Counted from the stretch's first letter, positions 24,738 to 33,042 are shown. The stretch is 64,000 bases of DNA from Paraburkholderia susongensis (GCF_900177725.1 NZ_FXAT01000009.1:186001-250000), one strand, 5' to 3'. Numbers and translations: made by a program. The notes: a model not told the origin generated them from the sequence alone.

Positions 24738-25377
24738 TTTAGAACGGTTTGTACCATCTTTTCACGAGCGATAAAAGAGTTCGTTCATGAAAATTCCTGT
24801 TTTCGATTCGCATTGCTACGTTCATACAACACTTTGCTCAACCTGCTGTGCGTGATGCGTCGAGTGAAGCGTGTTGAGTTCGGGTTGAACATGCGTTGTC
24901 GAGGTGCTTCGCGAACTCGAAGAGCAACGTTTCGTCACGTTGCTTCGCTGCTCTATCTATCTGTATTGCGGAGTGCGTTTGCAGCTTCGATATCTCGTTG
25001 GCGTCGCGTGCCTCGCTCATCGCGAGAGTGGTGCCGCGAGCCCCGTTGGCCGTTTCCGTGCGTGCCTGCGAGGTGAGGTTCAATGCCTTGTTGAGCGATG
25101 CATGCGGCCGTTCATGCCAATCGCCCCGTCGATCAAAGCGTTTGCCGGGAGCACTGCGTTAGGCACGCAGCGTTGTGCACAGTCTCGCGCTTCGCCTGGT
25201 GTTGCCGACTGCTGGACTGCCCTTCCGATGAGCAGCGAGACTTCGGTCTCACTCGCCGCTCATCGCTCTGCTGCTACTTCATCTCTGCGAGGTGCGTTGC
25301 TCGCTGCATGCGGGTCATCACCTACGACCTCGCTCGACATCGCTTAGCAAGCAACGCTCCTGCTGCTTGCCATCTGC
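24738..25377. other. Long nrdA-nrdB intergenic region with hairpins
   Basis: No gene is supported in these 640 bases between two genes normally cotranscribed. GC content is visibly lower than in flanking genes. Strong inverted repeats are AGCAACGT (24923-24930) with ACGTTGCT (24937-24944); GATGAGC (25227-25233) with GCTCATC (25258-25264), plus an inner GAGAC-TTCG-GTCTC stem; and GCTTGCCA (25365-25372) with TGGCAAGC (25382-25389), which spans the nrdA stop codon. An 81-codon TTG-started minus frame (24838-25083) is not convincing. The region could hold an sRNA, an attenuator or a separate nrdB promoter. Confidence 0.6.
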
Positions 25378-28300
25378 TTACTGGCAAGCCTCGCACTCGT
25401 CGAAGCCAGGATCGCCCGGACGCATCATGCACACCGGACCATCCGCTTCGGGCGCCGAAGCAACGGCTTCAGCCACGACCGCTGCCGATGCAACGGCAGC
25501 CGCCTGGAAGCCGCCCGACGCACCACCTGCCGCTTCGCCGCTCGCACCGAAGCCGCCGGCTGCACCGCCTGCCGCGCCGCCCGAGCCCTGAGTGCCGCCC
25601 GAGCTGACCGCGTTCAGCGCGCCGTGCGCGACCGTCGACTTCTCGACGTGCGTTGCCGCCATCGTGCGCAGGTAGTAGGTCGTCTTCAGGCCGCGCACCC
25701 ATGCGAGCTTGTAGATCTCGTCGAGCTTCTTGCCCGACGCGCCCGCCATGTAGATGTTCAGCGACTGCGCCTGGTCGATCCACTTCTGACGACGCGAAGC
25801 CGCCTCGACGAGCCACGTCGGATCGACTTCGAACGCGGTCGCGTAGATCGCGCGCAGGTCGGCCGGGATGCGGTCGATGCGCGAAAGCGTGCCGTCGAAG
25901 TACTTGAGGTCGGCGACCATCACCTCGTCCCACAGGCCGCGCGCCTTCAGGTCGCGCACGAGGTAGTCGTTGACCACCGTGAACTCGCCCGACAGGTTCG
26001 ACTTCACGTAGAGGTTCTGGTACGTCGGCTCGATACAGGCCGACACGCCGATGATGTTCGAGATCGTCGCGGTCGGCGCGATCGCGATGCAGTTCGAGTT
26101 GCGCATGCCGTAGGTCGCGATGCGCGAGCGCAACTCCGACCAGTCCATCGACTCGCTCGAATCGACTTCGACGTAGCCGCCGCGCGCCTCGGCAAGCAGC
26201 TTCACCGAGTCTTGCGGAAGGATGCCGCGGTCCCACAGCGAGCCGTGGTAGCTCGAGTAGCGGCCGCGCTCCTCGGCGAGTTCGGTCGACGCGTAGTACG
26301 CGTAATAGCAGACCGCTTCCATCGACGTATCGGCAAACTTGACCGCCTCTTCCGACGCATACGGCGTGCGCAGCATGTGCAGGCAGTCCTGGAAGCCCAT
26401 GATGCCCATGCCGACCGGGCGGTGCTTCAGGTTCGAGTTACGCGCCTTGGCGACCGCGTAGTAGTTGATGTCGATCACGTTGTCGAGCATGCGCATCGCG
26501 ACGCTGACCGTGCGCTTCAACTTGTCGTGGTCGAGCGCGAGCGTGCCGTCGGCCTGCTCCTTCAGGTGCGCGACGAGGTTCACCGAGCCGAGGTTGCAGA
26601 CGGCGATCTCGGCGTCGCTCGTGTTCAGCGTGATTTCCGTGCAGAGGTTCGACGAATGGACGACGCCGACGTGCTGCTGCGGCGAGCGCACGTTGCACGG
26701 ATCCTTGAACGTGATCCACGGGTGGCCGGTTTCGAACAGCATGCCGAGCATCTTGCGCCACAGTTGCGCCGCCGGGATCTTCTTGAACAGCTTGATCTCG
26801 CCGCGCGCGACCTTGCCTTCGTAAGCCGTGTAAGCCGCTTCGAATTCCGCGCCGAACTTGTCGTGCAGGTCCGGGCAGGTGGACGGCGAGAACAGCGTCC
26901 AGTCGCCGCCTTCCATCACGCGCTTCATGAACAGGTCGGGAATCCAGTTCGCGGTGTTCATGTCGTGCGTGCGGCGGCGGTCGTCGCCGGTGTTCTTGCG
27001 CAGCTCGAGGAATTCCTCGATGTCGAGGTGCCACGATTCGAGATACGCGCACACCGCGCCCTTGCGCTTGCCGCCCTGGTTCACGGCGACCGCCGTGTCG
27101 TTGACGACCTTCAGGAACGGCACCACGCCTTGCGACTTGCCATTGGTGCCCTTGATGTGCGAGCCGAGCGCGCGCACGCGCGTCCAGTCGTTGCCGAGGC
27201 CGCCCGCGAACTTCGAGAGCAGCGCGTTTTCCTTGAGCGCTTCGTAGATGCCGTCGAGGTCGTCGTCGACCGTGGTCAGGTAGCACGACGACAACTGCGA
27301 GCGGCGCGTGCCCGAGTTGAACAGCGTCGGCGTGGACGACATGAAGTCGAAGCTCGACAGCACGTTGTAGAACTCGATCGCGCGCGCTTCGCGGTCGATC
27401 TCGTTCAGCGCGAGACCCATCGACACACGCATAAAGAATGCCTGCGGCATTTCGATGCGCACGTTGTCGTGATGCAGGAAGTAGCGGTCGTAGAGCGTCT
27501 GCAGACCGAGGTAGCCGAACTGCAGGTCGCGGTTCGCGTCGAGCGCGGCGCCGAGACGCTTCAGGTCGAACTGCAGCAGCTTGTCGTCGAGCAACTCGGC
27601 CTGCACGCCGCGCTTGATGAACTGCGGGAAGTACTCGGCGTAGCGCTCGCCCATTTCGGCTTGCGTGACTTCTTCTTCGAGGATTTCGCGGCGGATCGTG
27701 TGCAGCAGGATGCGCGCGGTGACCTGGCTGTAGGCCGGGTCCTTTTCGATCATCGTGCGGGCAGCGAGGATGGCCGAGTCGTAGACCTGGGTCATCGGCA
27801 CGCCGTCGTACAGGTTCTTGATCGTTTCGGCGACGATCGGCTCGGCGCTCACGGCGTCGCCGAGATTCGCGCAGGCCGATTCGATGATGCCGCGCAGCGC
27901 CGCCAGGTCGAGCGGGTGCGTGACGCCGTTGTCGGTCACGTTCAGGCCCGGCGTGCTGCCGACTGCGACCTGCTCGTCATGCGCGCGCGCCTGGTTGCGC
28001 TTCTCGCGGTACAGCACGTAGGCGCGCGCGACGTTGTGTTCGCCGCCGCGCATCAGCGCGAGCTCGACCTGATCCTGAATGTCTTCGATATGGAACGTGC
28101 CGCCGTTCGGACGGCTGCGCACGAGTGCGCGCACCACGCTCTGCGTGAGCTGCTCGACCAGTTCGCGCACACGCGCCGACGCCGCACCCTGACCACCGTT
28201 GACGGCGAGGAACGCCTTCGTCACGGCGATCGCGATTTTCGACGGCTCGAACGACACCACGCTGCCATTGCGGCGGATCACCTTGTAGTCGGCGTATGTC

Positions 28301-28398
28301 GCTTGCGGCGCGAGCGCCTGTGCGCCTTGAGCCTGGCCGAAGGTTTGGCCAGTCGGTGAGCCCTCGTACCGGGTCGTCACGTTGTCGGTGGTTTGCAT
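25378..28398 (-). CDS. nrdA: Class I ribonucleotide reductase, alpha subunit
   Basis: Catalytic subunit that reduces ribonucleoside diphosphates. The ATG at 28398 has AGGAGC about 8 bases upstream and gives 1006 residues, longer than E. coli NrdA (about 760). A full ATP-cone lies near residues 38-135 and a second, diverged cone-like segment near 155-245, as in Pseudomonas-type NrdA. Active-site motifs are present: SQLSSCYL, SSNLCTEI (catalytic Asn-Cys-Glu) and AVCNLGSVNL. The C-terminal redox pair is CEAC (CX2C). Before it lies an approximately 60-residue Gly/Ala/Ser-rich linker, probably the flexible arm of the redox tail. Regulation by NrdR and DnaA is suggested by sites upstream. Confidence 0.96.
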   Translation of the reverse strand: MQTTDNVTTRYEGSPTGQTFGQAQGAQALAPQATYADYKVIRRNGSVVSFEPSKIAIAVTKAFLAVNGGQGAASARVRELVEQLTQSVVRALVRSRPNGGTFHIEDIQDQVELALMRGGEHNVARAYVLYREKRNQARAHDEQVAVGSTPGLNVTDNGVTHPLDLAALRGIIESACANLGDAVSAEPIVAETIKNLYDGVPMTQVYDSAILAARTMIEKDPAYSQVTARILLHTIRREILEEEVTQAEMGERYAEYFPQFIKRGVQAELLDDKLLQFDLKRLGAALDANRDLQFGYLGLQTLYDRYFLHHDNVRIEMPQAFFMRVSMGLALNEIDREARAIEFYNVLSSFDFMSSTPTLFNSGTRRSQLSSCYLTTVDDDLDGIYEALKENALLSKFAGGLGNDWTRVRALGSHIKGTNGKSQGVVPFLKVVNDTAVAVNQGGKRKGAVCAYLESWHLDIEEFLELRKNTGDDRRRTHDMNTANWIPDLFMKRVMEGGDWTLFSPSTCPDLHDKFGAEFEAAYTAYEGKVARGEIKLFKKIPAAQLWRKMLGMLFETGHPWITFKDPCNVRSPQQHVGVVHSSNLCTEITLNTSDAEIAVCNLGSVNLVAHLKEQADGTLALDHDKLKRTVSVAMRMLDNVIDINYYAVAKARNSNLKHRPVGMGIMGFQDCLHMLRTPYASEEAVKFADTSMEAVCYYAYYASTELAEERGRYSSYHGSLWDRGILPQDSVKLLAEARGGYVEVDSSESMDWSELRSRIATYGMRNSNCIAIAPTATISNIIGVSACIEPTYQNLYVKSNLSGEFTVVNDYLVRDLKARGLWDEVMVADLKYFDGTLSRIDRIPADLRAIYATAFEVDPTWLVEAASRRQKWIDQAQSLNIYMAGASGKKLDEIYKLAWVRGLKTTYYLRTMAATHVEKSTVAHGALNAVSSGGTQGSGGAAGGAAGGFGASGEAAGGASGGFQAAAVASAAVVAEAVASAPEADGPVCMMRPGDPGFDECEACQ

Positions 28399-28441
28399 GT
28401 GCAAAGCTCCTGGTCTTGGAAATTGCGGCGAGTGCCGCGGA

Positions 28442-28576
28442 TTAAATCGAACGCCGCGCCGCCGCGAGCGCGAGCGATGAAGTGCAGGAAGGCCGGCTAA
28501 GCCGGTTGGCGGGATGCAACTGCGAAGAAGCCTGGTTCGATTTGATGTCGGTCTTCATCGGATGTGTCGCGATCAC
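28442..28576 (-). CDS. Possible 44-codon leader ORF upstream of nrdA
   Basis: A GTG at 28576 is preceded 7 bases upstream by AGGA within GGAAAGGA, and the frame stays open to a TAA at 28442, 43 bases before the nrdA start. An internal ATG lies at 28558. The predicted peptide is Ser/Ala/Arg-rich with no recognised features. It may be a translated leader or chance. Confidence 0.3.
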   Translation of the reverse strand: MIATHPMKTDIKSNQASSQLHPANRLSRPSCTSSLALAAARRSI

Positions 28577-28701
28577 TGGCTGGTCCTTTCCTGAATGCTT
28601 CTGGATGCGGCCGGAGATCCCCCTACCGGCTGCGGCCCCAGGAATTTTTCGCTGCCTGGAATGCTTGCGGCGCCATGCTCGGGGAGCGGGGCGCCGCTGA
28701 C

Positions 28702-28734
28702 TTATACACTCGGTTATTCACATGGTTATGCACA
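28702..28734 (+). promoter_or_regulatory. Three 12-bp-phased DnaA-box-like 9-mers upstream of nrdA
   Basis: TTATACACT (28702-28710), TTATTCACA (28714-28722) and TTATGCACA (28726-28734) start exactly 12 bases apart in the same orientation. The last two fit the DnaA consensus TTATNCACA fully and the first has one mismatch. DnaA is known to regulate nrdAB in E. coli. Confidence 0.7.
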
Positions 28735-28739
28735 GAATC

Positions 28740-28755
28740 ACACAAGATATAGTGC
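28740..28755. promoter_or_regulatory. NrdR box 1
   Basis: ACACAAGATATAGTGC closely fits the palindromic NrdR-box consensus (ACACWATATWTWGTGT-like). It would lie about +15 to +30 from the predicted nrdA start of transcription. Confidence 0.75.
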
Positions 28756-28770
28756 GTAACTGAGTTTGTG

Positions 28771-28786
28771 GCACCAAGTATAGTGG
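28771..28786. promoter_or_regulatory. NrdR box 2, overlapping the -10 element
   Basis: GCACCAAGTATAGTGG is a weaker NrdR-box match placed exactly 31 bases (about three helical turns) from box 1, the usual spacing of paired NrdR boxes. It covers the predicted -10. Confidence 0.7.
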
Positions 28787-28804
28787 AGATTCAGGGCAGG
28801 TCAA
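28777..28804 (-). promoter_or_regulatory. Sigma-70 promoter for nrdA
   Basis: On the minus strand TTGACC (28799-28804) and TATACT (28777-28782) are separated by 16 bases. Transcription would start near 28770, giving a leader of about 370 bases. Confidence 0.65.
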
Positions 28805-28864
28805 ACCGATTTATTTGCGCCTGAAGGGTTGACTTTTTTCGTCGCGCACGCAAAAGGCATCTCG

Positions 28865-28893
28865 CGTAGAACGAGGCTGCGCCTTGTTCTACG
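28865..28893. repeat. Long hairpin downstream of ampD
   Basis: CGTAGAAC (28865-28872) pairs with GTTCTACG (28886-28893); inner AGGC/GCCT extends the stem to 13 pairs with one imperfect position and a 3-base loop. No T-tract follows directly on either strand, so it may be a 3'-end protector or a weak terminator of ampD. Confidence 0.55.
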
Positions 28894-28922
28894 GGAATCG
28901 CGCGCAGGGTCGCGAAGGGTCG

Positions 28923-29519
28923 TTACAGCGGTTCGGAAAACTTGAGATAGGGGAAATACCGAGCTTCGAGCGAGGTGTCGCGCTGCAGCCGCGGCCACTC
29001 GAAATGCGGACCGGGATCGGTCTTGCGGCCAGGGGCGATGTCGGAGTGACCGGCGAGCGCCTCGATCGGATAGTGCGCCTTCAGCGCGCTCACGAGCGCG
29101 GCGAGCGTGCGGTATTGCGCCCCTTCGAAGGCCGTGGTGTCGCTGCCTTCCAGCTCGATGCCGATCGAGAAATCATTGCAGCGCTCGCGGCCGAAGAAAT
29201 TCGACGGCCCCGCATGCCACGCACGCTCGTTGCACGACACGAACTGCTCGAGCGCGCCGTCGCGATGAATCACGAAATGGGCCGACACGCGCACGCCGCG
29301 CAGATGCGTGTCGTAGTACGGATGAGCGTCGCAGTCGAGCGTGTTCAGGAACAGCTCGGCGATCGCGGTGCCGCCGAACTCGTTGGGCGGCAGGCTGATG
29401 TTATGGACAACGATTAGCGTCGGCACCGCGCCTTGCGGCCGCGCTTCGAAATTCGGTGAGGGCAGCCTGCGTGCGGTGGCAACCCAACCGTCGGCATCGA
29501 CGGTGAACGCGACGCTCAT
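28923..29519 (-). CDS. ampD: 1,6-anhydro-N-acetylmuramyl-L-alanine amidase
   Basis: Cytoplasmic zinc amidase of murein recycling. It removes the stem peptide from anhydromuropeptides and so affects AmpR-type beta-lactamase induction where that exists. From the ATG at 29519 it has 198 residues with no signal peptide. Features include LIVVHNISLPPNEFGG (zinc His), RVSAHFVIHRDG, GRERCNDFSIGIELEG and AGHSDIAPGRKTDPG (zinc His/Asp). The start overlaps the upstream gene's stop by 4 bases. Recovered tripeptide would be reused by Mpl (12163-13557). Confidence 0.93.
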   Translation of the reverse strand: MSVAFTVDADGWVATARRLPSPNFEARPQGAVPTLIVVHNISLPPNEFGGTAIAELFLNTLDCDAHPYYDTHLRGVRVSAHFVIHRDGALEQFVSCNERAWHAGPSNFFGRERCNDFSIGIELEGSDTTAFEGAQYRTLAALVSALKAHYPIEALAGHSDIAPGRKTDPGPHFEWPRLQRDTSLEARYFPYLKFSEPL

Positions 29520-29818
29520 CGGGCGTCGCGGCCGCTCGGACGCGTGCCGTTCTGCTGCGCGTGCGCGGCGCAGCAGAACGTCTGCCCCGCCATCACCACC
29601 GAGTCGCTTTTCGGCGCATGCACGCCGCACTCGGCACAGCGGATCATCGGCTCGGCAAGCTGCGGCGGCTGCGCGGGACGCGCGGCGCCGTTCGCACCCT
29701 GAGCATTGCGCGCGCCCGCGCCCGTGCGCTGCGCGCTTTGCGCGTCGTGACGGCGCAGCGCCCTCACGAGCCATTGACCGACGATGAACAGCAGGATCAG
29801 CAAAAAGATTTGTCGCAT
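29516..29818 (-). CDS. PP0621-type small zinc-ribbon membrane protein
   Basis: A 100-residue protein. The N-terminal helix MRQIFLLILLFIVGQWLV is a membrane anchor, followed by an Ala/Gln/Arg linker and a Cys-containing C-terminal domain (CAECGVHAPKSDSVV, then FCCAAH) that probably binds zinc. This matches the PP0621 family of unknown function commonly encoded beside ampD and the ccsA-like gene. It overlaps ampD by 4 bases (ATGA) and follows the ccsA-like gene by 10 bases, so the three form one operon. Confidence 0.85.
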   Translation of the reverse strand: MRQIFLLILLFIVGQWLVRALRRHDAQSAQRTGAGARNAQGANGAARPAQPPQLAEPMIRCAECGVHAPKSDSVVMAGQTFCCAAHAQQNGTRPSGRDAR

Positions 29819-29828
29819 GGAGACACGC

Positions 29829-30758
29829 TCACACTACAGGCCGGTGCAACAGCACCTCGAAAACAAAACGGCTGCCGACGTACGCCAGCAATAGCGCAAC
29901 GAACGAGGCCAGCACCCAGCGCAATGCCGCACGGCCGCGCCAGCCGGACACCCTGCGCGCGGTCAGCAGCGCGCCGAACATCACCCACGAAAGAATCGCG
30001 AACACGGTCTTGTGATCGAGCCGCAACGCGCGGTCGACCAGCTGCTCGCTGAACAGGATGCCCGAGACGAGCGTCAGCGTGAGCAGCACGAAGCCGGCGC
30101 CGATCAGACGGAACAGCAGCTTCTCGAGCGTGAGCAGCGGCGGCAGCGTGTCGAGCCAGCTCGACAACCAGCCGTTACCCGCCGCGGCCGCATGCCGCGG
30201 CGCGAGGCCGCCGCGCATCGAATGCAGACGCCGCTCGACCGCCAGCATCAGCACCGCGTGCAGCGCCGCGACCGCGAAGAGTCCGTACGCGATGTTCGCG
30301 ATCAGGAAGTGCAGCTTGAACATCGGCGCGGCCGCGTACGGCAGCACGCGCACGCCGCCGAACGCGAGCGGCAGCAGCGACGCCAGGCACGCGAGCGGCA
30401 ATACGAGCAGCCGCAATCCGTCGAGCGGGAAGAAGAAGCTCTCGATCCAATAGATGCCGGCACCGAGCCAGAACATCGCCGACAGCGCGAACGCGAAGCC
30501 GAACACCATCGCGTTCTGCGGGAAGATCGTGGTATGCAGCAGCACGCCGTGCGCGAGCAGCGCGACGAACAGCAGCACGCGCCCCGCCGTGCTCATGCCC
30601 GAGCCCGCCGAAACCGCCGCGCCGCTCACGGCATGATCGTGCAGCGGCGGCACGCTCTCGAGCATCGGACGCACGGCGGTGTGCCGGTGCGAGCGCCAGC
30701 CGGCCACGGCGAGGCTGCCGTAGAGAAGCGCGGTGAGGGCATACAGTACAATATCCAT
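29829..30758 (-). CDS. CcsA/YpjD-type inner-membrane protein
   Basis: A 309-residue multi-pass membrane protein of the cytochrome c assembly (CcsA/CcmC-related) family. Eight or so hydrophobic helices are visible, with HFLIANIAYGLFAVAALHAVLM and the C-terminal LDHKTVFAILSWVMFGALL carrying the family's conserved His and Trp residues. In proteobacteria this ypjD-like gene is usually next to ffh and its link to cytochrome assembly is unproven. It is divergent from ffh across an 82-base gap and leads the PP0621-ampD operon. Confidence 0.85.
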   Translation of the reverse strand: MDIVLYALTALLYGSLAVAGWRSHRHTAVRPMLESVPPLHDHAVSGAAVSAGSGMSTAGRVLLFVALLAHGVLLHTTIFPQNAMVFGFAFALSAMFWLGAGIYWIESFFFPLDGLRLLVLPLACLASLLPLAFGGVRVLPYAAAPMFKLHFLIANIAYGLFAVAALHAVLMLAVERRLHSMRGGLAPRHAAAAGNGWLSSWLDTLPPLLTLEKLLFRLIGAGFVLLTLTLVSGILFSEQLVDRALRLDHKTVFAILSWVMFGALLTARRVSGWRGRAALRWVLASFVALLLAYVGSRFVFEVLLHRPVV

Positions 30759-30840
30759 ATTCGAAGTTTACACTAGGCCCCTCCTCCGCGACGTCTTGCA
30801 CTTCGCGCGCTGCCCGGGGCCCCACCGTTCATCGCTCCCC

Positions 30841-32208
30841 ATGCTCGACAATCTGACTCAACGGATGGCGCGCGTCGTCAAGACGCTGCGCGGCGAAGCC
30901 CGGCTCACCGAGGCGAACACCCAGGAAATGCTGCGCGAGGTGCGTCTCGCACTGCTCGAGGCCGACGTGGCGTTGCCCGTCGTGCGCGAGTTCATCGCCA
31001 AGGTCAAGGAGAAGGCGCTCGGCGAGGAAGTGATCAGCAGCCTGTCGCCGGGCCAGGCGCTCGTCGGCGTCGTGCAGCGCGAGCTGACCGCCGTGATCGG
31101 CGGCGATTACGAAGGCAAAGCGGCCGAGCTCAATCTCGCCGTCACGCCGCCCGCGATCATCCTGATGGCGGGTCTGCAGGGCGCCGGCAAGACGACCACG
31201 GTCGGCAAGCTCGCGAAGCTCCTGCGCGAGAAGTACAAAAAGAAGGTGCTGACCGTTTCGTGCGACGTCTATCGTCCCGCCGCTATCGCGCAGCTGAAAA
31301 CGGTGACCGAGCAGGTGGGCGCCGACTTTTTCCCGTCCGAGCCGAACCAGAAGCCGGTCGACATCGCGCGCGCCGCGGTGGACTGGGCGAAGCGCCACTA
31401 TCACGACGTGCTGCTCGTCGACACGGCCGGCCGCCTCGGTATCGACGAAGCGATGATGCAGGAAATCGCCGCGCTGCACGCCGAGCTGAAGCCGGCGGAG
31501 ACGCTCTTCGTCGTCGATGCGATGCTCGGCCAGGATGCGGTCAACACCGCGAAAGCGTTCAGCGACGCGCTGCCGCTCACCGGCGTCGTGCTCACCAAGC
31601 TCGATGGCGACTCGCGCGGTGGCGCAGCGCTGTCGGTGCGTCACGTGACGGGCAAGCCGGTCAAGTTCGTCGGCGTCGCGGAAAAGCTCGACGGCCTCGA
31701 AGTGTTCCACCCGGACCGCATGGCGAGCCGGATTCTCGGCATGGGCGACATCCTCGCGCTCGTCGAGGAAGCGCAGCGCGGCGTCGACGTGCAGGCCGCG
31801 CAAAAGCTCGCCGACAAGGTCAAGAAAGGCGGCGACTTCGACCTCAACGATTTCCGCGCGCAGCTCACACAAATGAAGGGCATGGGCGGTCTGTCGTCGC
31901 TGATGGACAAGCTGCCCGCGCAGTTCCAGCAGGCCGCGGCCGGCGCCGACATGGGCCAGGCCGAGAAGCAGATGCGCCGCATGGAAGGCATCATCAACTC
32001 GATGACGCCGGCCGAGCGCGCGAAGCCCGAACTCATCAAGGCGACCCGCAAGCGCCGCATCGCCGCGGGCGCGGGTGTGCAGGTGCAGGAAGTCAACCGC
32101 ATGCTGAACCAGTACGAGCAGATGCGCACGATGATGAAAAAGCTCAAGGGCGGCAACCTGCAGAAGATGATGCGCGGCATGAAGGGCATGATGCCCGGCA
32201 TGCGCTAA
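30841..32208 (+). CDS. ffh: Signal recognition particle protein Ffh
   Basis: GTPase subunit of the bacterial SRP, targeting inner-membrane proteins to FtsY/SecYEG. It has 455 residues. The N domain is followed by the GTPase P-loop GLQGAGKTTT (111-120), DTAGRLGIDE and TKLDGDSRGG motifs, then a methionine-rich M domain (about 330 on) that binds 4.5S RNA and ends KGMMPGMR. The chosen ATG at 30841 matches the family start MLDNLTQR. A 4.5S RNA gene was not found in the window. Confidence 0.97.
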   Translation: MLDNLTQRMARVVKTLRGEARLTEANTQEMLREVRLALLEADVALPVVREFIAKVKEKALGEEVISSLSPGQALVGVVQRELTAVIGGDYEGKAAELNLAVTPPAIILMAGLQGAGKTTTVGKLAKLLREKYKKKVLTVSCDVYRPAAIAQLKTVTEQVGADFFPSEPNQKPVDIARAAVDWAKRHYHDVLLVDTAGRLGIDEAMMQEIAALHAELKPAETLFVVDAMLGQDAVNTAKAFSDALPLTGVVLTKLDGDSRGGAALSVRHVTGKPVKFVGVAEKLDGLEVFHPDRMASRILGMGDILALVEEAQRGVDVQAAQKLADKVKKGGDFDLNDFRAQLTQMKGMGGLSSLMDKLPAQFQQAAAGADMGQAEKQMRRMEGIINSMTPAERAKPELIKATRKRRIAAGAGVQVQEVNRMLNQYEQMRTMMKKLKGGNLQKMMRGMKGMMPGMR

Positions 32209-32374
32209 GCTTGATGGGGACGGCGCGCCCTCGCGCGCAAGCGCCGCTGCACGGAGCGGCTGACGCCGGGTTCGCGCGGGTTTATCCTGTACCGCACGTC
32301 GCCGCCCCTCGCAGGATCGTCTTTCGGGACGCTCCCACCCACACCATGTATACAGTTACCGCCCGTCAGACGTC

Positions 32375-32926
32375 ATGAACCGCGAAGAAGCTCTCCACAT
32401 CTTTAAACACTCCGAAGAAATCGTTTCGGCCTCGGACGTCAACGCGTCGATCGCCGGCATGGCGGCCGCCATCCGCGATGAAATGAGCGAGGACTTCCCG
32501 CTCGTGCTCTCGGTAATGGGCGGCGCGGCGGTGTTCACCGGCATGCTGCTGCCGCACCTCGACTTCCCGCTCGAATTCGACTACATCCATCTGACGCGCT
32601 ACCGCAACACCACGAAGGGCGGCAACGAGATGCAATGGCGAGTGGCGCCGGCCGAGTCGGTGAAGGACCGCGTCGTGCTCGTGCTCGACGACATTCTCGA
32701 CGAAGGCGAAACGATGGCCGCCATCCGTGACCGCATCCTCGCGATGGGCGCCAAGCGCTTCCTCTCAGCGGTGCTCTGCGAGAAGATCATTCCGAAGGCG
32801 AAGCCGCTGCGCCCGGACTATTGCGGCTTCGAAGTGCCGAACCGTTATGTGTTCGGCTGCGGAATGGATGCCAAGGGGTACTGGCGCAATTTGCCGACCA
32901 TTCGTGCGCTGACTGATGGGGCGTGA
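32375..32926 (+). CDS. hpt: Hypoxanthine-guanine phosphoribosyltransferase
   Basis: Purine salvage enzyme that makes IMP/GMP from hypoxanthine/guanine and PRPP. It has 183 residues. The PRPP-binding motif VVLVLDDILDEGET is at 100-113 and the flexible-loop region is DYIHLTRYRNTT. The C-terminal base-binding part is FEVPNRYVFGCGMD. It resembles the proteobacterial hypoxanthine phosphoribosyltransferases that are annotated as HGPRT-like; the base preference is not certain. It stands alone between ffh and marC and ends at a bidirectional terminator. Confidence 0.9.
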   Translation: MNREEALHIFKHSEEIVSASDVNASIAGMAAAIRDEMSEDFPLVLSVMGGAAVFTGMLLPHLDFPLEFDYIHLTRYRNTTKGGNEMQWRVAPAESVKDRVVLVLDDILDEGETMAAIRDRILAMGAKRFLSAVLCEKIIPKAKPLRPDYCGFEVPNRYVFGCGMDAKGYWRNLPTIRALTDGA

Positions 32927-32982
32927 TTTGGTGCTTGATTTGGTGCGTGATTCGGGCGCTCTCGCCTGCCACGCACCGGCGT

Positions 32983-33013
32983 AAAAAAAGCAGCCTGAAT
33001 GGCTGCTTTTTTT
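32983..33013. terminator. Bidirectional terminator between hpt and marC
   Basis: AAAAAAAGCAGCC (32983-32995) and GGCTGCTTTTTTT (33001-33013) form a near-perfect inverted repeat with a 5-base loop, working for both converging genes. Confidence 0.93.
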
Positions 33014-33042
33014 GTCACTGCATCGGCGTCCCGCTTCCCGCC

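Larger units (their letters stand above)
28405..28922. other. nrdA upstream region (leader, regulatory sites, ampD 3' side)
   Basis: 518 bases without a large gene. From the ampD side to nrdA it holds a hairpin (28865-28893), a sigma-70 promoter, two NrdR boxes, three DnaA-like boxes and a transcript leader of about 370 bases that contains a possible small leader ORF. The individual sites are listed separately. Confidence 0.8.

Noticed and set aside
24904..25347. A 147-codon plus-strand frame in the nrdA-nrdB gap
   Set aside because: No ribosome site, no domain, Cys/Ser/Arg-rich composition unlike neighbouring genes; treated as chance.
25624..28359. A 911-codon plus-strand frame opposite nrdA
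   Set aside because: Antisense shadow of nrdA, with no domain and no ribosome site.
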